A stretch of DNA of 64,000 bases. Source: Membranipora membranacea (Eukaryota > Bryozoa > Gymnolaemata > Cheilostomatida > Membraniporidae). The DNA lies in the NCBI GenBank assembly GCA_914767715.1, contig OU612068.1, positions 9,424,001-9,488,000 of the forward strand, in the 5' to 3' direction. The translations under genes were made by a program, and so were the position numbers. This document shows, piece by piece, positions 36,669 through 51,390 of this stretch (positions are counted from its first letter, which is position 1; every line of letters begins with the position of its first letter). The notes beneath the pieces were generated by a model. The model did no database searches. It was not told the DNA's origin and worked only from the letters and a program-made list of their open reading frames with translations.

Positions 36669-37503
36669 ATTCTCACCTTTCTTCGCACCTTTCACCGCCT
36701 TTGTCCTGTACGGGTGGCGGGTTTTTGCTTGATACCAAGCTCAACCAGACTTCTCCATCTGCTCCGGTCTTCCACATCGCTGCTATCAAGATCCACAGCC
36801 ATCTGAGGTCCACATTTATTGTATCACTCCATCTCTGCTTAGGGCGGCCTCTAGGTCTATTGCCATCTATCTCCATCTCACATACCTTTCTGATGTCTTC
36901 CTGACTATCTCGTCTTTGAACATGTCCAAACCACTGCATTCTCTTTCTTCTCATCAGGTCTTTAATTGGCACCACTTTTGCTTCTTGTAAAATATCTTCA
37001 TTCCTCCTATGTTCCTCCAGGCTGATCCCAAGACAGTACCGGACCATGCGCATTTCGCATGAGGCCATCTTATCTGACAGATGTCCCGTTATTGGCCATG
37101 TTTCGTTGCCATAGAGAAGGGTTGGTCGTATTGATGTTTTGTAGATTAGAACTTTCAGTTTGCATGGCATCTTTTTGTCACATAATACCCCTGTGAGCTC
37201 TCTCCATTTGTTCCATGCCTTCGATATCCTCAGCTCCACTTCCTTGCGGAATCCTCCCTCTTGATGAATAGTGGTCCCCAAGTATTTAAATTGAGAACAC
37301 TTTGGCATTGGAACCCTCTCCTCATTGTCATACTTCTTCAAATAGATGTCTCCTTGGTTTCCTTCAGGTTGTAGGTACTCTGTCTTCTTTCTGCTTAGCT
37401 TGAGTCCGACACTCTCCATTTTCTCCCTCCAGATCTCTAACCTCCTCTCTAAGCTCCCTCTATCCTCATCGCATAGAACCTGATCGTCAGCAAATAGCAT
37501 TGC
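36669..37503 (-). pseudogene. 5'-truncated RTE-like LINE (reverse transcriptase C-terminus)
   Basis: A frame open from 37527 to 36673 begins at the RT catalytic box (MLFADDQVLC) and runs through EIWREKMESVGLKLSRKKTE, FKYLGTTIHQEGG and GNETWPITG to MQWFGHVQRRD and RPRGRPKQRW. The FADD box and the GHV.RR/RGRP.RW ending are typical of RTE-type elements. Direct repeat AAGCGGAATTTG at 36657-36668 and 37504-37515 marks a 12-bp target duplication. All upstream endonuclease and RT fingers are absent, as in typical 5' truncation during target-primed reverse transcription. Confidence 0.85.
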
Positions 37504-38755
37504 AAGCGGAATTTGGTTGGCAGACATAATTGGTTGGTTTTATTATTCACTGTTATTTCGTCGCTTTTCTAGTCTTGGTGTTTCTCTGGGCAGAACGAAA
37601 AAAATTGCTGATTCATTTTGTTATCAATCGATTATTTATGTGTATTTTTAATAGTTAGGACCAGATAGCAAGTAAAAAAACAGTCCAGCTTAATGGCAGT
37701 GTCGGATATAAAGATATTTGCATAAGAGGGTAACGAGAAACCCTATGATAATGAGCGAACTGTTGCAGGTCTATGGTAGCACAATGTTGACATTCTGCTC
37801 TCGGATGGAATGTGTTATATTCACAAATGGAATTTTTATAATGCTCATATTGGTACATATGGCAACAATCATTACACAAAGTATCTTGGCCAACTTACAA
37901 CCATGTACATGGAGAGTATATTATATTCATATATACAGACAGAGATGATTAATACTTTCAGTCTCATTTTATGAAAAGCGTTCAGGAAAAATATTCTGCT
38001 GGTCAAACAGACAGCTGGCATACAACTATAGAAGAAGACAGTGCCTCAGAAGTATGATGTATGAGTCTGAGTATTATTCAAGATGGACCACATTAAGTAC
38101 TAAGCTTGTTTCTCAAATCAATGATCAATGAAAACTCTTATTTGTTAACCAGATAGAAAATTCTATGCTTAAGGCACATAGCTCTTTCACATTTGTAGCG
38201 CCCCAAAATCTGATGACATGCAGTTGTGTAGCTGAGATTTTAATTGAAAGTTGCTAGAATTATTCTCTGGTTGATCAATGCTGAGATGCATGACAAAAGA
38301 GCAAAATATGTTTTGAGCGATGAGCTCATTGTTTTGAGTGTGGATATCGCTCAAAAAAACCTTCCCTGGTCCTGGTAACTAAATATGTAATGATGTATTT
38401 TTAGTGCTAGCTGATCCTGTTTATTTGTGTTCCTCACAAAAAGGCTATAGTTCTGAGACCTATTGTTTATCCTTGGTGTCTAGGGTCGCTAGCTCCAGAG
38501 AAACCCAGAGCCACTGATCTGTACAATCATAGCAGAATATCCCACAAGAAGCTGAGCACTCGTGCTGCAAACAATATAAAGATCATGATTAAACTTGGGC
38601 AGATATTCCAACTGGAGATGGAGACGAAAAAAATAAACGAAGGGAACAGGCGGTCGCCTCTCAGTAAGCATTGATGATTATCATGTTTTAGTCTTAGTTG
38701 TTAGTCTCCTTTCCGGCTGAGGCAGTGGGCAACTCCTTACAAATGGTGTTTTATC

Positions 38756-40460
38756 TAGTTTATTCATATAATAGAATGTCCAGCTCTGTTTTAAAATTAC
38801 AAAAAATAAGCCAAGTAGCTCTCAAAAAGTGCAGCCCAAATGGAAGTGATCATGACACCGTATTTGTGTCTCACGTCCAGTATTTAGTAGCTAAACGAAA
38901 TACGACACTTATCCGACATGCGACGAGATCATCTAGACAAAATATAGCCAGTGATGTGGCCAAAGTGAACTGGGACCACGTGATGTCTATAAAAAATCCA
39001 CACATAAAAGCCGCAAAACTCCAATCAACCATCGCAGATATTGTTAACAAGCACTGTCCACTCAAAGTGAAGAAAATCAAAAAGCGTAAAACACCATGGT
39101 TTGATGATCTCGCCAGAAAGCTATGCAACGCCAAGACTAAAGCCTGTAAACGGGGAGACAACATTGCCAAGTTCTTCTCGAAGCTGCTAAGAAACCATCT
39201 GAGAAAGTCTAAGCGCAAGTGGATAAGTCAAAAACTGAGTATTAATAACTCAAAGTCAATGCGGAGTACCATAAAGATCCTGAGCTGCAAAGAGAAAACA
39301 ACCAAAACTAAAAGTGTTTACACTATAAACGAAGAACTCATGAATCCTAAATCTGCCGCTGAGACCCTGAACACATACTTCACTGATATATCTGGCGTAC
39401 CCACTGACATAGATATCGATTGTGTTACATCTGATCTTCCTGATTATGAGCTGACAGTCAGCATCGGCCAAGTCAAAGCCTGGATAAACCAGATCGATAC
39501 GAGTAAGTCGACATGTTCATGCAAACTCATAGAAATGTTAGCCAATCGTGGTATAAACAAACGTCTGGTGCTGATCATGCACAGTTTCCTTAGTCAACGG
39601 CAGCAGAACGTCAAACTGGGCAGTGAGCAGAGTTCCACACTCTCAACCAAGAATGGTACACCTCAAGGTACTCTCTTGGGTCCAATGTTCTGGCTGTTGT
39701 ACATAGATACTCTGTCTCCTTCATGCACTACCATCAAGTACGCCAATGACGTGACACTCATACCATCTTCATCTAGCGAAAAGACCGAACAACTGCAGCA
39801 AGCTATAGACGAGACCACAGAATGGTGTGCTGAGAACAACATGATGGCCAATCCCACAAAATCAGTGAGCATGACGTTCTCAAATGTGCACAACAGTCAA
39901 AAGAACGAGCCGCACAGATTCTCAATGAGCGGTGACGTTATTGGAAACGAGACAAGCACAAAGTTTTTAGGTGTCGTGATTGACAACAATCTGACATTCA
40001 ATCAACACGTTGATCACCTCGTGAGAAAGACTAGACCAATAATATATACACTGATAGACCTCAAATGATCTGGAATGCCTATCAGTGCACTGAAACATTT
40101 CTACATAGCATGCATCCGTCCCATTCTCCTGTGTGCTTCTCCCTCCTGGTATTCCATGCTCTCTCAGCAACAAAGAATGAGGATCCTGCGTGTAGGAAAT
40201 TTGGAACTCAAGGTTCTTGATCCGTGTGGTATCGATTACAATGACCGAACAGCGAACATTGAGATACAACAAGTGCTTGATCTCCTCAACCAGACGAGCC
40301 AAGAGTACATGTGTAATATAGAAAATAACACAGAGCACTGCCTTAATGGTGTAATGGCAAGTTACAAACCAACAACTGCTCCTCGAGATCATTAATAGAT
40401 TTTTTGATTTCATTATCAAAAGATTTGTGATCAATAAATAAAGCCCGATATATATATATA
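38756..40460 (+). pseudogene. CR1/Jockey-like LINE with internal deletion and in-frame stop
   Basis: The frame open 38698-40068 contains the end of an AP endonuclease domain (GSDHDTVFV) and a basic linker (TPWFDDLARKLCNAKTK). The RT thumb side follows: SFLSQRQQNVKLG, GTPQGTLLGPMFWLLYID, and the catalytic box as IKYANDVTL, where Asn replaces the first Asp. FLGVVIDNNLTFNQHVDHL comes next. A TGA at 40066-40068 interrupts the frame, which continues in the same phase to 40395 (FYIACIRPILLCASPSWY). Between DTSKSTC (about 39509) and KLIEMLANRGI the RT fingers and palm motif A are missing, an internal deletion. It ends in AATAAA and a TA microsatellite near 40443-40461. Dead element nested in the MULE. 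Confidence 0.85.
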
Positions 40461-41357
40461 TAGTGAAGGGTCTACAAGAAGAACTGCTAGGCCTTGATTT
40501 CTGCCCGGTTTTAAATGTAATGGGGGAGATCGGAGATGTCCATAACTTGGGCGATGTGGGTTGGTGTGGGTTGGTGTGTGTTTAAATAGCGGAGATTGAT
40601 ATAAATCGTGATACAAAAATAAATTCCATTTAAATTAAATATAATACGTAAAAGATTACCGAGGGAAAATTACACATCCACATTTAAAAATTAGATTTCC
40701 ATGGTAATTATCAAGTCTACTAGGCGTCCATTGCTTGCAAACTCGGTATCAGCTTGCCTTGTCACCTCAAAGGTTTTAAGTCCGGGTGGCACATGGTGTT
40801 CCATTTATGTTTTCCTGTCAGGTGCTTTGCTTTGTGTTCGCTGAATCACCTGGTTAAGAGCTTAGAGAACTGAGGAGCTCATAACTAAATGTTTTCAAAA
40901 AAATCAAAAAAAATCTTGCTGTACATAAATATTTTTCTGTCGAGCAATTTGTTACGTGCCAACCATATTTATGCAAATAGAGTATTAACCATCAAAAAAA
41001 AAATTTATTGGCATCTGCAGACGAGTTGTACGTTGCGCATTCAGTTGTCACTATAACACAGCTTGCCTTCCATTTTACATTTAGTCCCGTCAATATAAAT
41101 GTAATTATTGAAATACAAGCCGTACACTCACCAGTACCTAACAGCATGCTCATCAATATCCAATCGACCACTTTTAATAAATATCAAAATTATTATGATA
41201 ATAACATTATCCTTGAATGAAATTACTTATTTTAAAATATGGCCAAAAGAGAAAAAAAATGCCACACCAGTCATTTAGCTTAATTTTTATTTTCAATGCC
41301 GCATTCATGTTTCAACTGTCAAACGTATTTGTGTATTAACATGATATTTTTTTAAGC

Positions 41358-41764
41358 AAAGAGTAACAGTTTTAAGTAGGTTTTTATTTTTGTAAGTTTT
41401 CTACCCATTCATAAACAGGGGACAACCTCTACAATCTATGTGTGGTTTATAGCTGGAATGCAAAATACAAAAATTAATCTGATAGCCAATGAAATTGCTG
41501 GGTCTATTTGGTTACCTGTATTCAGCAAATCATTGCAATGGGTCTAAATAATTGGGTTGGACAAAGCAAAATGTGTGAATGTGGCCAATCAGGAGATAGC
41601 TATCACATGAAGATAGACTTGTTTTGCAGTCTTTATCAATCGTAATATATTGGGTCTAGTTTGTTCTGGGTCTAGTTTGTAGTGGGTCTAATTTGTATTG
41701 GTTTATTTTGTTTGGGTTTAATTTGTTATGGGTCTATCTGCATGGGTCTAATTGTCGCAATACC
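41358..41764 (-). repeat. Right terminal inverted repeat of MULE
   Basis: On the plus strand this reads TGGGTCTA units (TGGGTCTAGTTTGTTCTGGG and relatives). It is the reverse complement of the left arm, shorter by about 115 bp through indels. Confidence 0.85.
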
Positions 41765-41772
41765 CATGGTAG

Positions 41773-42439
41773 CATGCTGATGATGATCATGTTTGTAAGA
41801 ACCTTGACCTTGATTTTACCAGCTCAGTTAAGCAGCATGACCGTAATGGAGGTACTGAGCTATGACATTACTACGACCTTCCTTTTTCGTAGTCAATTTA
41901 CACATATATATCATTTATTTTATTTTTTTTATTTATAGAGGGTTTCTTAAAAGTGTACAGATAACAAAAGGAATTCTATTATAGGTAAATTTTTGACCTC
42001 TGAAAACAGCAAAAAAAAACATATCAAGCTTACTACCAAAGTTAAACACAGAGTTAATTATAATGAACAACATGTGACAATACTGGGTATGAGTTATTTA
42101 TGAAATAAAAAATGTATTGACGAAAAATAAGTTTGGATAATAGTGTTGCAGTTAAGGAGCTGCAGAATAAACGTTGGGTAAAGATATAAATGTTCAATCT
42201 ATAAGTTTACTGTATCAGGTTCCAGGTAAATCAAAAGTCAGGAGAGTTTTAGCTGATTTATGTGGTGAAGTAAGTTTAAAAGGGCTGATTTTCCAAAATT
42301 TGTTCCGAATGAGGGTTAATAATAGTACAGTTGCTTCTCAGACAACGTTTATGTTTTTGGGACTTTTGCACTAGATTAAGGATTTATGCTTAGAAGCTTT
42401 GTTTTTTGCAACTTTTTTATGTGTAAAATTATGAAAATA
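41773..42439. other. Non-coding gap right of the MULE
   Basis: AT-rich; a 66-codon frame at 42174-42374 has no family resemblance. Possibly 3' UTR of the adjacent minus-strand LINE. Confidence 0.4.
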
Positions 42440-43060
42440 TTATTGTCGCCTACTTAGTAGTGTAGGTAAATTTAAAAGAGATCTACCAGTTGTGACTGAA
42501 AATTTCTTTGGAGCAGACACAATAATTCTGATTGCTCTTTTTTGAACTTTCTCAATCGTTTCAGTGACCTGTTGAGTAGTACTTAGGTAAATTGCTGAGC
42601 AATATTCTAATATTGGTCGCACAATGCTTTTGTTAGTTTTAAGGGATTCTTCAACATTCATGTATTTTTTAAGTTTAGAAATAAGATAGACTACTAGTTT
42701 GTTTGCTCTAGTTGCAACATCAGTAGCATGGGTATGAAATGTGAGGTCTGTGTCGAGAGCAACTCCCAAAACATTGATTGATAGCTGAGATACAATTGTT
42801 GTGTTTTGAAAATTTAAGTGGTAATAATCTTTTAGATTCCTGTTTGAGAAGATACAAAATTGTGTTTTCTGAATGTTGAGTTTTAGTAGATGACTGCTAT
42901 ACCATTGAGATGCATCTTTCAATAGAGTTTTGGATTATTCTAGAACCTCTGGTATACTTGTCGCCTCACAGAATAACAAAGTGTCGTCTGCGTAAGCCAA
43001 TGAGTTTTCAAAAGTCATTAACAATCCATTGATGGCAAGGTTGAAAAGGATGGGGCTGAG
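42440..43060 (-). pseudogene. LINE reverse-transcriptase fragment, minus strand
   Basis: The minus strand from 43060 reads LSPILFNLAINGLL, then the catalytic SLAYADDTLLF. A stop codon follows at 42935-42937. The same frame continues as KDASQWYSSHLLKLNIQKTQ, LGVALDTDLTFHTHATDVA and SIVRPILEYCSAIYLSTT, ending in LLNLPTLLSRRQ. These are the palm-to-thumb and C-terminal blocks of a CR1/Jockey/L2-type protein, differing clearly in sequence from the 38.7-kb element. Truncated at its 5' side. Confidence 0.82.
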
Positions 43061-43320
43061 AATTTAGAGGGATTCCAATCAGCCTAGGAGTTTGTCTGCG
43101 GTAACAGAAACTGTGAGCCTTTATTGTATACATCATGTACCATCAAATGGCAAAATCGTGTATACTAGCAGTGCATTGAGTGAGGCTAATCACCGTCGGG
43201 TAGCTAGAATATTGATCCAAAGGGTCCCTATTAGTCAAATGCAAAGATATTCTAAGATGTGTGTATTCCCGTTTGGGAAAAAACGATTAAAATAGATTGC
43301 AAGATACAGCTTTTATGAGC

Positions 43321-43570
43321 CAGGGGGGTCTTTCAATTAGAAACAGCCAAAATCACAATTTGATCGCTCACTCCCTGAGTGAGTGATACCTGCTAGGCTG
43401 TCGCTTTCAGATCGCTCACTCACTTGATGGAACTATATATATTCTGAGTGAACGATTTGAGAGCGATTTTGTCTAATTGAAAGACCAAGTGAGTGATAAT
43501 TTTGGAGCGATGTGATAGTGATAACTTGCTTTAGTAAAGGATCACTCTTTCTAATTGAAAGACCCCCCTG
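43321..43570. mobile_element. 250-bp MITE, copy 1
   Basis: Perfect terminal inverted repeats CAGGGGGGTCTTTCAATTAG / CTAATTGAAAGACCCCCCTG, extended by AAA. The interior has ATCGCTCACT/AGTGAGTGAT repeats, also inverted. A second copy lies at 61830-62076. No target duplication is obvious, so the superfamily is undecided. Confidence 0.85.
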
Positions 43571-44221
43571 AATCTTACGCGGGTCTTATATCATGAAAGT
43601 AAGGTGTGCTCACCCTTTCATAGTGCTGTAAGCTTTTCCGAGACTCAGTATATACATTCTGTGTCAGGGAAAAATTGAAGAAAATAGTTGGACAATGGAA
43701 GTCTGACGATCTTAAATATTCCATCTATACACAGACCAATTTTATATCAGAAAGTGATAGATGTTGTGAGGCTCTTAATTCATTACAAAGCAAATGAATG
43801 TATAGAGTATAATGCATGGTATTTTTTTAAATACAAAAAGCAAATTTTCAGAGGGACTGTTATTAGTATATCGTCTTCTTTTTGTACAAGAAAAGACAAT
43901 CCTAATATTTACTTCAAATATATTATCATTTTTTTGTCAGGAGAAAGCCTTCACATTTCAAGTCATTTGCATGCAGATTGTGAACTGCTCTTTATGATAA
44001 AGATCAGTGCACAAGCTGCAAATCCATAAAGTTTACGGATTTGGATCACAGCCCTATTACTTTATAACACAACTTATGTTCCACTACTCGCAACTGTATA
44101 TTTTTAAAGTTTTGAGATACAAATGATATTCATACTGAAACCAATGGTATTTTTTAAATAATTGGAGAGAAAAAATAATATTACCCAGTACGGAGGCTAT
44201 AATCCAACACCAACCACTCAC
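43571..44221. other. Non-coding gap
   Basis: AT-rich DNA with a 113-codon plus-strand frame (43688-44029) of low-complexity character; I see no domain and do not call it a gene. Confidence 0.4.
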
Positions 44222-44684
44222 CACAACTCAGCTGCAGAAAACATGCCTATTTGCTCTGTGGTAGACATGCATGTGCCTGTTAGTGCTCCCATTTTCTTAA
44301 ATTGTACACTGTACTAACTCTGAGTCTCTAGGTATCTGAATACATAATCATATAGAAGTCTTGCACTTCAAACTAATGGCTAACATTCGGCAGTTACTTG
44401 GTTCTCAATCCAGATAGATTCGCTTTATGAATTTTTGATGGTGAAGACATGATCATTATCAAGGTTTACTACACAGGATGAATTATGGGAAAGGTGAATT
44501 TCATTGCGTACTTACTATTTACTGGTGAGTTGGCGGGTGCAGAGGGTGAACAGTTTGTCTCTAGCGCTGTAACCTCCTTTTCAGGTTGAGTGTGATATGT
44601 GCCAGCAGTATAGGGTGATTCGGATAGGCAGTCGTATATCAAAAGAATTATGCCAATTATGGAAATTTTCCTTGGCCTAATCAT
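44222..44684 (-). CDS. Candidate first two exons of an unknown membrane protein
   Basis: Exon 44684-44516 starts MIRPRKISIIGIILLIYD, a short basic N-terminus followed by a hydrophobic segment. This resembles a type II signal-anchor or signal peptide. A Ser/Thr/Pro-rich stem (NCSPSAPANSPVN) follows up to a good donor (GTAAGT). A second in-phase exon, 44276-44222 (TCMSTTEQIGMFSAAEL), sits between an AG acceptor and a GTGAGT donor. I could not find the remaining exons downstream before the transposon-rich region, so this may be a real gene with distant exons or a truncated remnant. The frame is open upstream to 44786. No function proposed. Confidence 0.3.
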
Positions 44685-45382
44685 TCTCTGATCGTTCCTT
44701 GCTGAGATGAGCAACCAAAAATGCAAGTGTTTAGAGCAAGGATATTGCTCACAAGTGTTTGCCCATTCAAATTGCAATAATTCCATTCCAGGTATATTTA
44801 TTCATAATGACGAATTTACGTGTGTCTGCTGACCATGTATCTCTTAAACTTTCTTGCTTTAAAACACAGTGAAATATTGATTTGTCACCACATTGCAGCA
44901 TTAGGTATGTAGGCAACATCTCTCAAACAAAGTAAGCCACTGAGATACTTTATCAGTAGTTCATTCCTTTACATACTTACTACTAACTTTTATTGGGGCT
45001 ACCTACATCGCATTAATTTAGCAATTGTATACAGTAAGGCTTAAGTTAGCAGCGAGACACAAACCATTCTTGTTTTTTTAACGAAAGGATACAGTTAGTA
45101 CATTCTCTGGATCAAGATAAGTCCAAACTTACTGAGAGACTACAAATTGACATCAACTACCATTCATTCACACTAATGAAGTAATTTTTTTTTCAGTTCT
45201 AATTGTTTCATTGGAATATGATGGCATGTAGTGAAAAATAGATATGATGACATATGAAGTTTACAATTTCCCTCATATCAAAAGAGTATAATATGTTGAT
45301 ACCTCATATTGTACGATTAAGGAGATAGTGTATGATGTTGGTATGGAGTAAATTTACTGCATAACATATAATCCATCATCAT

Positions 45383-49007
<3,625 letters not shown>

Positions 49008-49015
49008 CTATTAAT

Positions 49016-50077
49016 TAGTGATGGCAACGAGACGGGACAATTCCCGGTCTCGCGAGACTTGTCTCCTCGAGACAGTAACTCGTCTCGTCGAGACAGACAA
49101 CTCTTACTACAGGTCGAGACCACTGGCATTGTAAATGGTAGTAGCTGGTCAAAACATTGCCTTCACCCAGATTCGAACCAGTGACCTAGTGATCAGCAGT
49201 CCATGCTCTTACCCACTACACCACGGTTATTATATGATGACACATGTAATTCTGACTATGATATAATGGAATGATAGTTATTAGTCATGCTTTTGCTGCA
49301 AATACTTAACGGAAATGTTATCTGATTGGCTGTCAGATTTGATTGATTGGCTGTCTGTTTTGATTGATAAGTCAAGGCCATATCTATGTAAACAACTTCT
49401 GTTAAAAAGATGGAATGGATGATCAATGTGGAGCTTTCTCATTGATTTGGACCTGGGGCAAGAGGGAGAAGGGATACAATGACTAATGGAGTATCAATTG
49501 TATAAATATGAGGAGATAGTTGAGCCTAAGCATATCCAGAAGCTGAATCACTGGATTGGTTGGTATAATAAACAAGAAGAAACAGCTTCTCCTTGGTTTA
49601 ACTATTTTATTTAGTTATCACTATAGATAGGCCTATGTTTTAGATTGGCTGAGGAGGATTACAGTAGGATTACACCCATAAATCATGAGTATAAATTTGG
49701 GCAATGACAATCATGTGTGGCAGGCTGATACCCTGCTGATACTCATACAAAATTTAATTTGCAAGAATTGGTGGAAATCTGCACGAGCGTGTGGCTTTCT
49801 ATAATTCAATAAATACTTGACAGAATTTGATGAAACTTGGTTTCAACATAGATCCTTATTGCTATAGATCATAAGTTACAACTTGAATCAAATGTACTAT
49901 AAGCTGATTGCACTAGTGATAGTGAATGAATATCCACCATTCTTTTAAATTGTGATATCTGAAGAATGTTTTATCGGCATCGTTATATGTCTCGGTCTCG
50001 TCCCGGTCTCGTCCCGAATTTTCTTGTTGTCTCGGTCTCGTCCCGTCTCGCCAAAATCTGACAATTTGCCATCACTA
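49016..50077. mobile_element. 1.06-kb non-autonomous hAT-like element with GAGAC-rich ends
   Basis: Terminal inverted repeat TAGTGATGGCAA at both ends, and exact 8-bp duplication CTATTAAT at 49008-49015 and 50078-50085. The subterminal ~80 bp of each end is packed with GAGAC/GTCTC-type units (GAGACGGGAC, GTCTCGGTCTCGTCCC) in both orientations. The end sequence TAGTGATG and the 8-bp duplication are hAT features. No transposase frame. A decayed tRNA-like stretch (49153-49229, minus; B box GGTTCGAATCT) lies inside. Confidence 0.87.
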
Positions 50078-50085
50078 CTATTAAT

Positions 50086-51390
50086 AGAGCGACTTGTTAT
50101 ATACTTTCCACTGAAAAACGAAAACAAAGCGAAAAAAGATAATACTATCAGTTACTGTGTGGGCAATAGGAGTAGTTAAAATTATCATTTTGACAATGTT
50201 CATCTTAGTTCGGTGCGCTATGGACTCCATACAGGGAGTTTAGGACCCGGGGAAATGCGCATTCTTCACGTTGGACAGATCCACTGAACAGATTATGTTG
50301 TCGACAGCCATTACTGCAGCAACAATATGTATTATGTACATTCTGGTAGTTAGAAAACTTTCATCAAAATCATCAGCTGATCTCCTTACACATCATCATT
50401 CATCGGACAATAAAAACAAACAGAAGCAATTTCGTGTACAAAAACAGATAACTATCATGCTCATGGCGGATGCAGTAGTGACGCGACCACATGGGTACTT
50501 TGGAGGCTCATGATAAATGTTGGGAAAATTTGTCGTAATGAAGGTAAACGTAGTCCATGTGTTCAAGCGTTCACTGTTACAACTGCCTTCCTATGGATGA
50601 CAAACTGCTTCATCACTCCATTTATATATTCTACTCTCAACAGTTCCTTCAGAGTAAGTCATTCATTCAAAGGCTAGAAATAGTTCCAACCTTCAATTTA
50701 TGTAGGGAAATCAGTTAGTGAAGTAAATATTTGCTTCTAATGGCGTTCATGTTTTCCAATCAAACCTGCTTTGGACAATAAATAATTATTAATTAATATC
50801 GTTTATTTAAAAATTCCAACCTCTCAGAGCAAACACATTGGCTGGGTGCTGGGACAATCTTAAACGAAAGCTGCTCCAGAGGGACTCAAAACTAGAACTC
50901 CTGCGGCACCAATCACCTGGCAGTGAATAGTAAGCAGTAAGCACGCATACCCCTCTCGCCATTCCTGAATAGGAATGGGTTGATGGTGCTAATAAGCAAG
51001 CCATTCACTACTCGGAGTCATTCACTCGCATCCAACAAGCCCAGTCCACTCGACCATTCCCACCCTATGCATTACACATGTTAGTTTTAGGGTCATGAGC
51101 CTTAAATGACCCATTGCTGGGACCACTGGTAGCAGAGATTGAATACAGCATATACTTTATATAATGCCTTGCCAGCTAAGTAGACAATCAAAGCGATGAA
51201 TTTCTATTCCCTTAACAAATCTCTTTCTATGTTTACGGAAGAGCGTAAAGGAGATGCTGAGGCATGCATGCTGTTGAACAACCTTGACATTGACTGCTTA
51301 TCCTGTGCTAGTTCATCGGTGGGACCAACAGTATTAAATTCTCAGCGTTCAAGTCATCTTAAACTGTAAATAACCACAATGTTAAAAGGG
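50086..51390 (+). pseudogene. GPCR pseudogene, tandem duplicate of the 56627-58396 receptor
   Basis: From about 50086 the sequence matches the intact receptor, starting near its TM3 end (IERLVIYFPLK versus [12 protein letters not shown]). It carries on through TM4, DRSTEQIMLSTAITAATICI, VQKQITIML and VVT. Frame is lost before TM4 (stops near 50177 and 50240) and in TM6 (after 50480), then TM7 is recognisable (TNCFITPF) to a donor GTAAGT near 50654. The second-exon equivalent is at about 51230-51370 (GAGATGCTGAGGCATGCATG). The start of the recognised homology coincides with the hAT insertion; the TM1-TM3 part is not recognisable upstream. Confidence 0.85.

Larger units (their letters stand above)
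34053..41764. mobile_element. 7.7-kb MULE-type DNA transposon with long inverted repeats
   Basis: Exact 8-bp duplication CATGGTAG lies at 34045-34052 and 41765-41772. Inside it, inverted repeats start about CGACA.TTAGACCCA and match, with indels, from 34053 to about 34577 and from 41764 back to about 41358. The outer ~100 bp of each arm holds repeated TAGACCCA/AAACCCA units spaced every 13-17 bp. Shared blocks further in include CTGATTGGCCA and AACTGTTACTC. Decayed transposase exons at 34949-36065 match MULE proteins, consistent with 8-11-bp duplications and long inverted repeats. Two LINEs are nested inside (36669-37503; about 38756-40460). Confidence 0.87.

Noticed and set aside
38871-39218. 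Minus-strand frames across the LINE (38871-39218, 39967-40434)
   Set aside because: Antisense shadows of the reverse-transcriptase frame.
43092-43295. 67-codon plus-strand frame next to the LINE fragment
   Set aside because: No flanking splice signals in phase and no recognised family; likely chance or transposon debris.
49153-49229. A functional tRNA on the minus strand
   Set aside because: B box is good, but the anticodon stem does not pair and it lies inside a non-autonomous transposon; probably a SINE head.
49016-50077. GAGAC/GTCTC repeats as a CRISPR-like array
   Set aside because: Units are short, irregularly spaced and in both orientations, and the region is bounded by hAT-type ends in a eukaryotic genome.
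50830-51000. A third SINE or tRNA-like sequence on the minus strand
   Set aside because: Only a weak B-box-like stretch (TTTTGAGTCCC) and no convincing A box or duplication.
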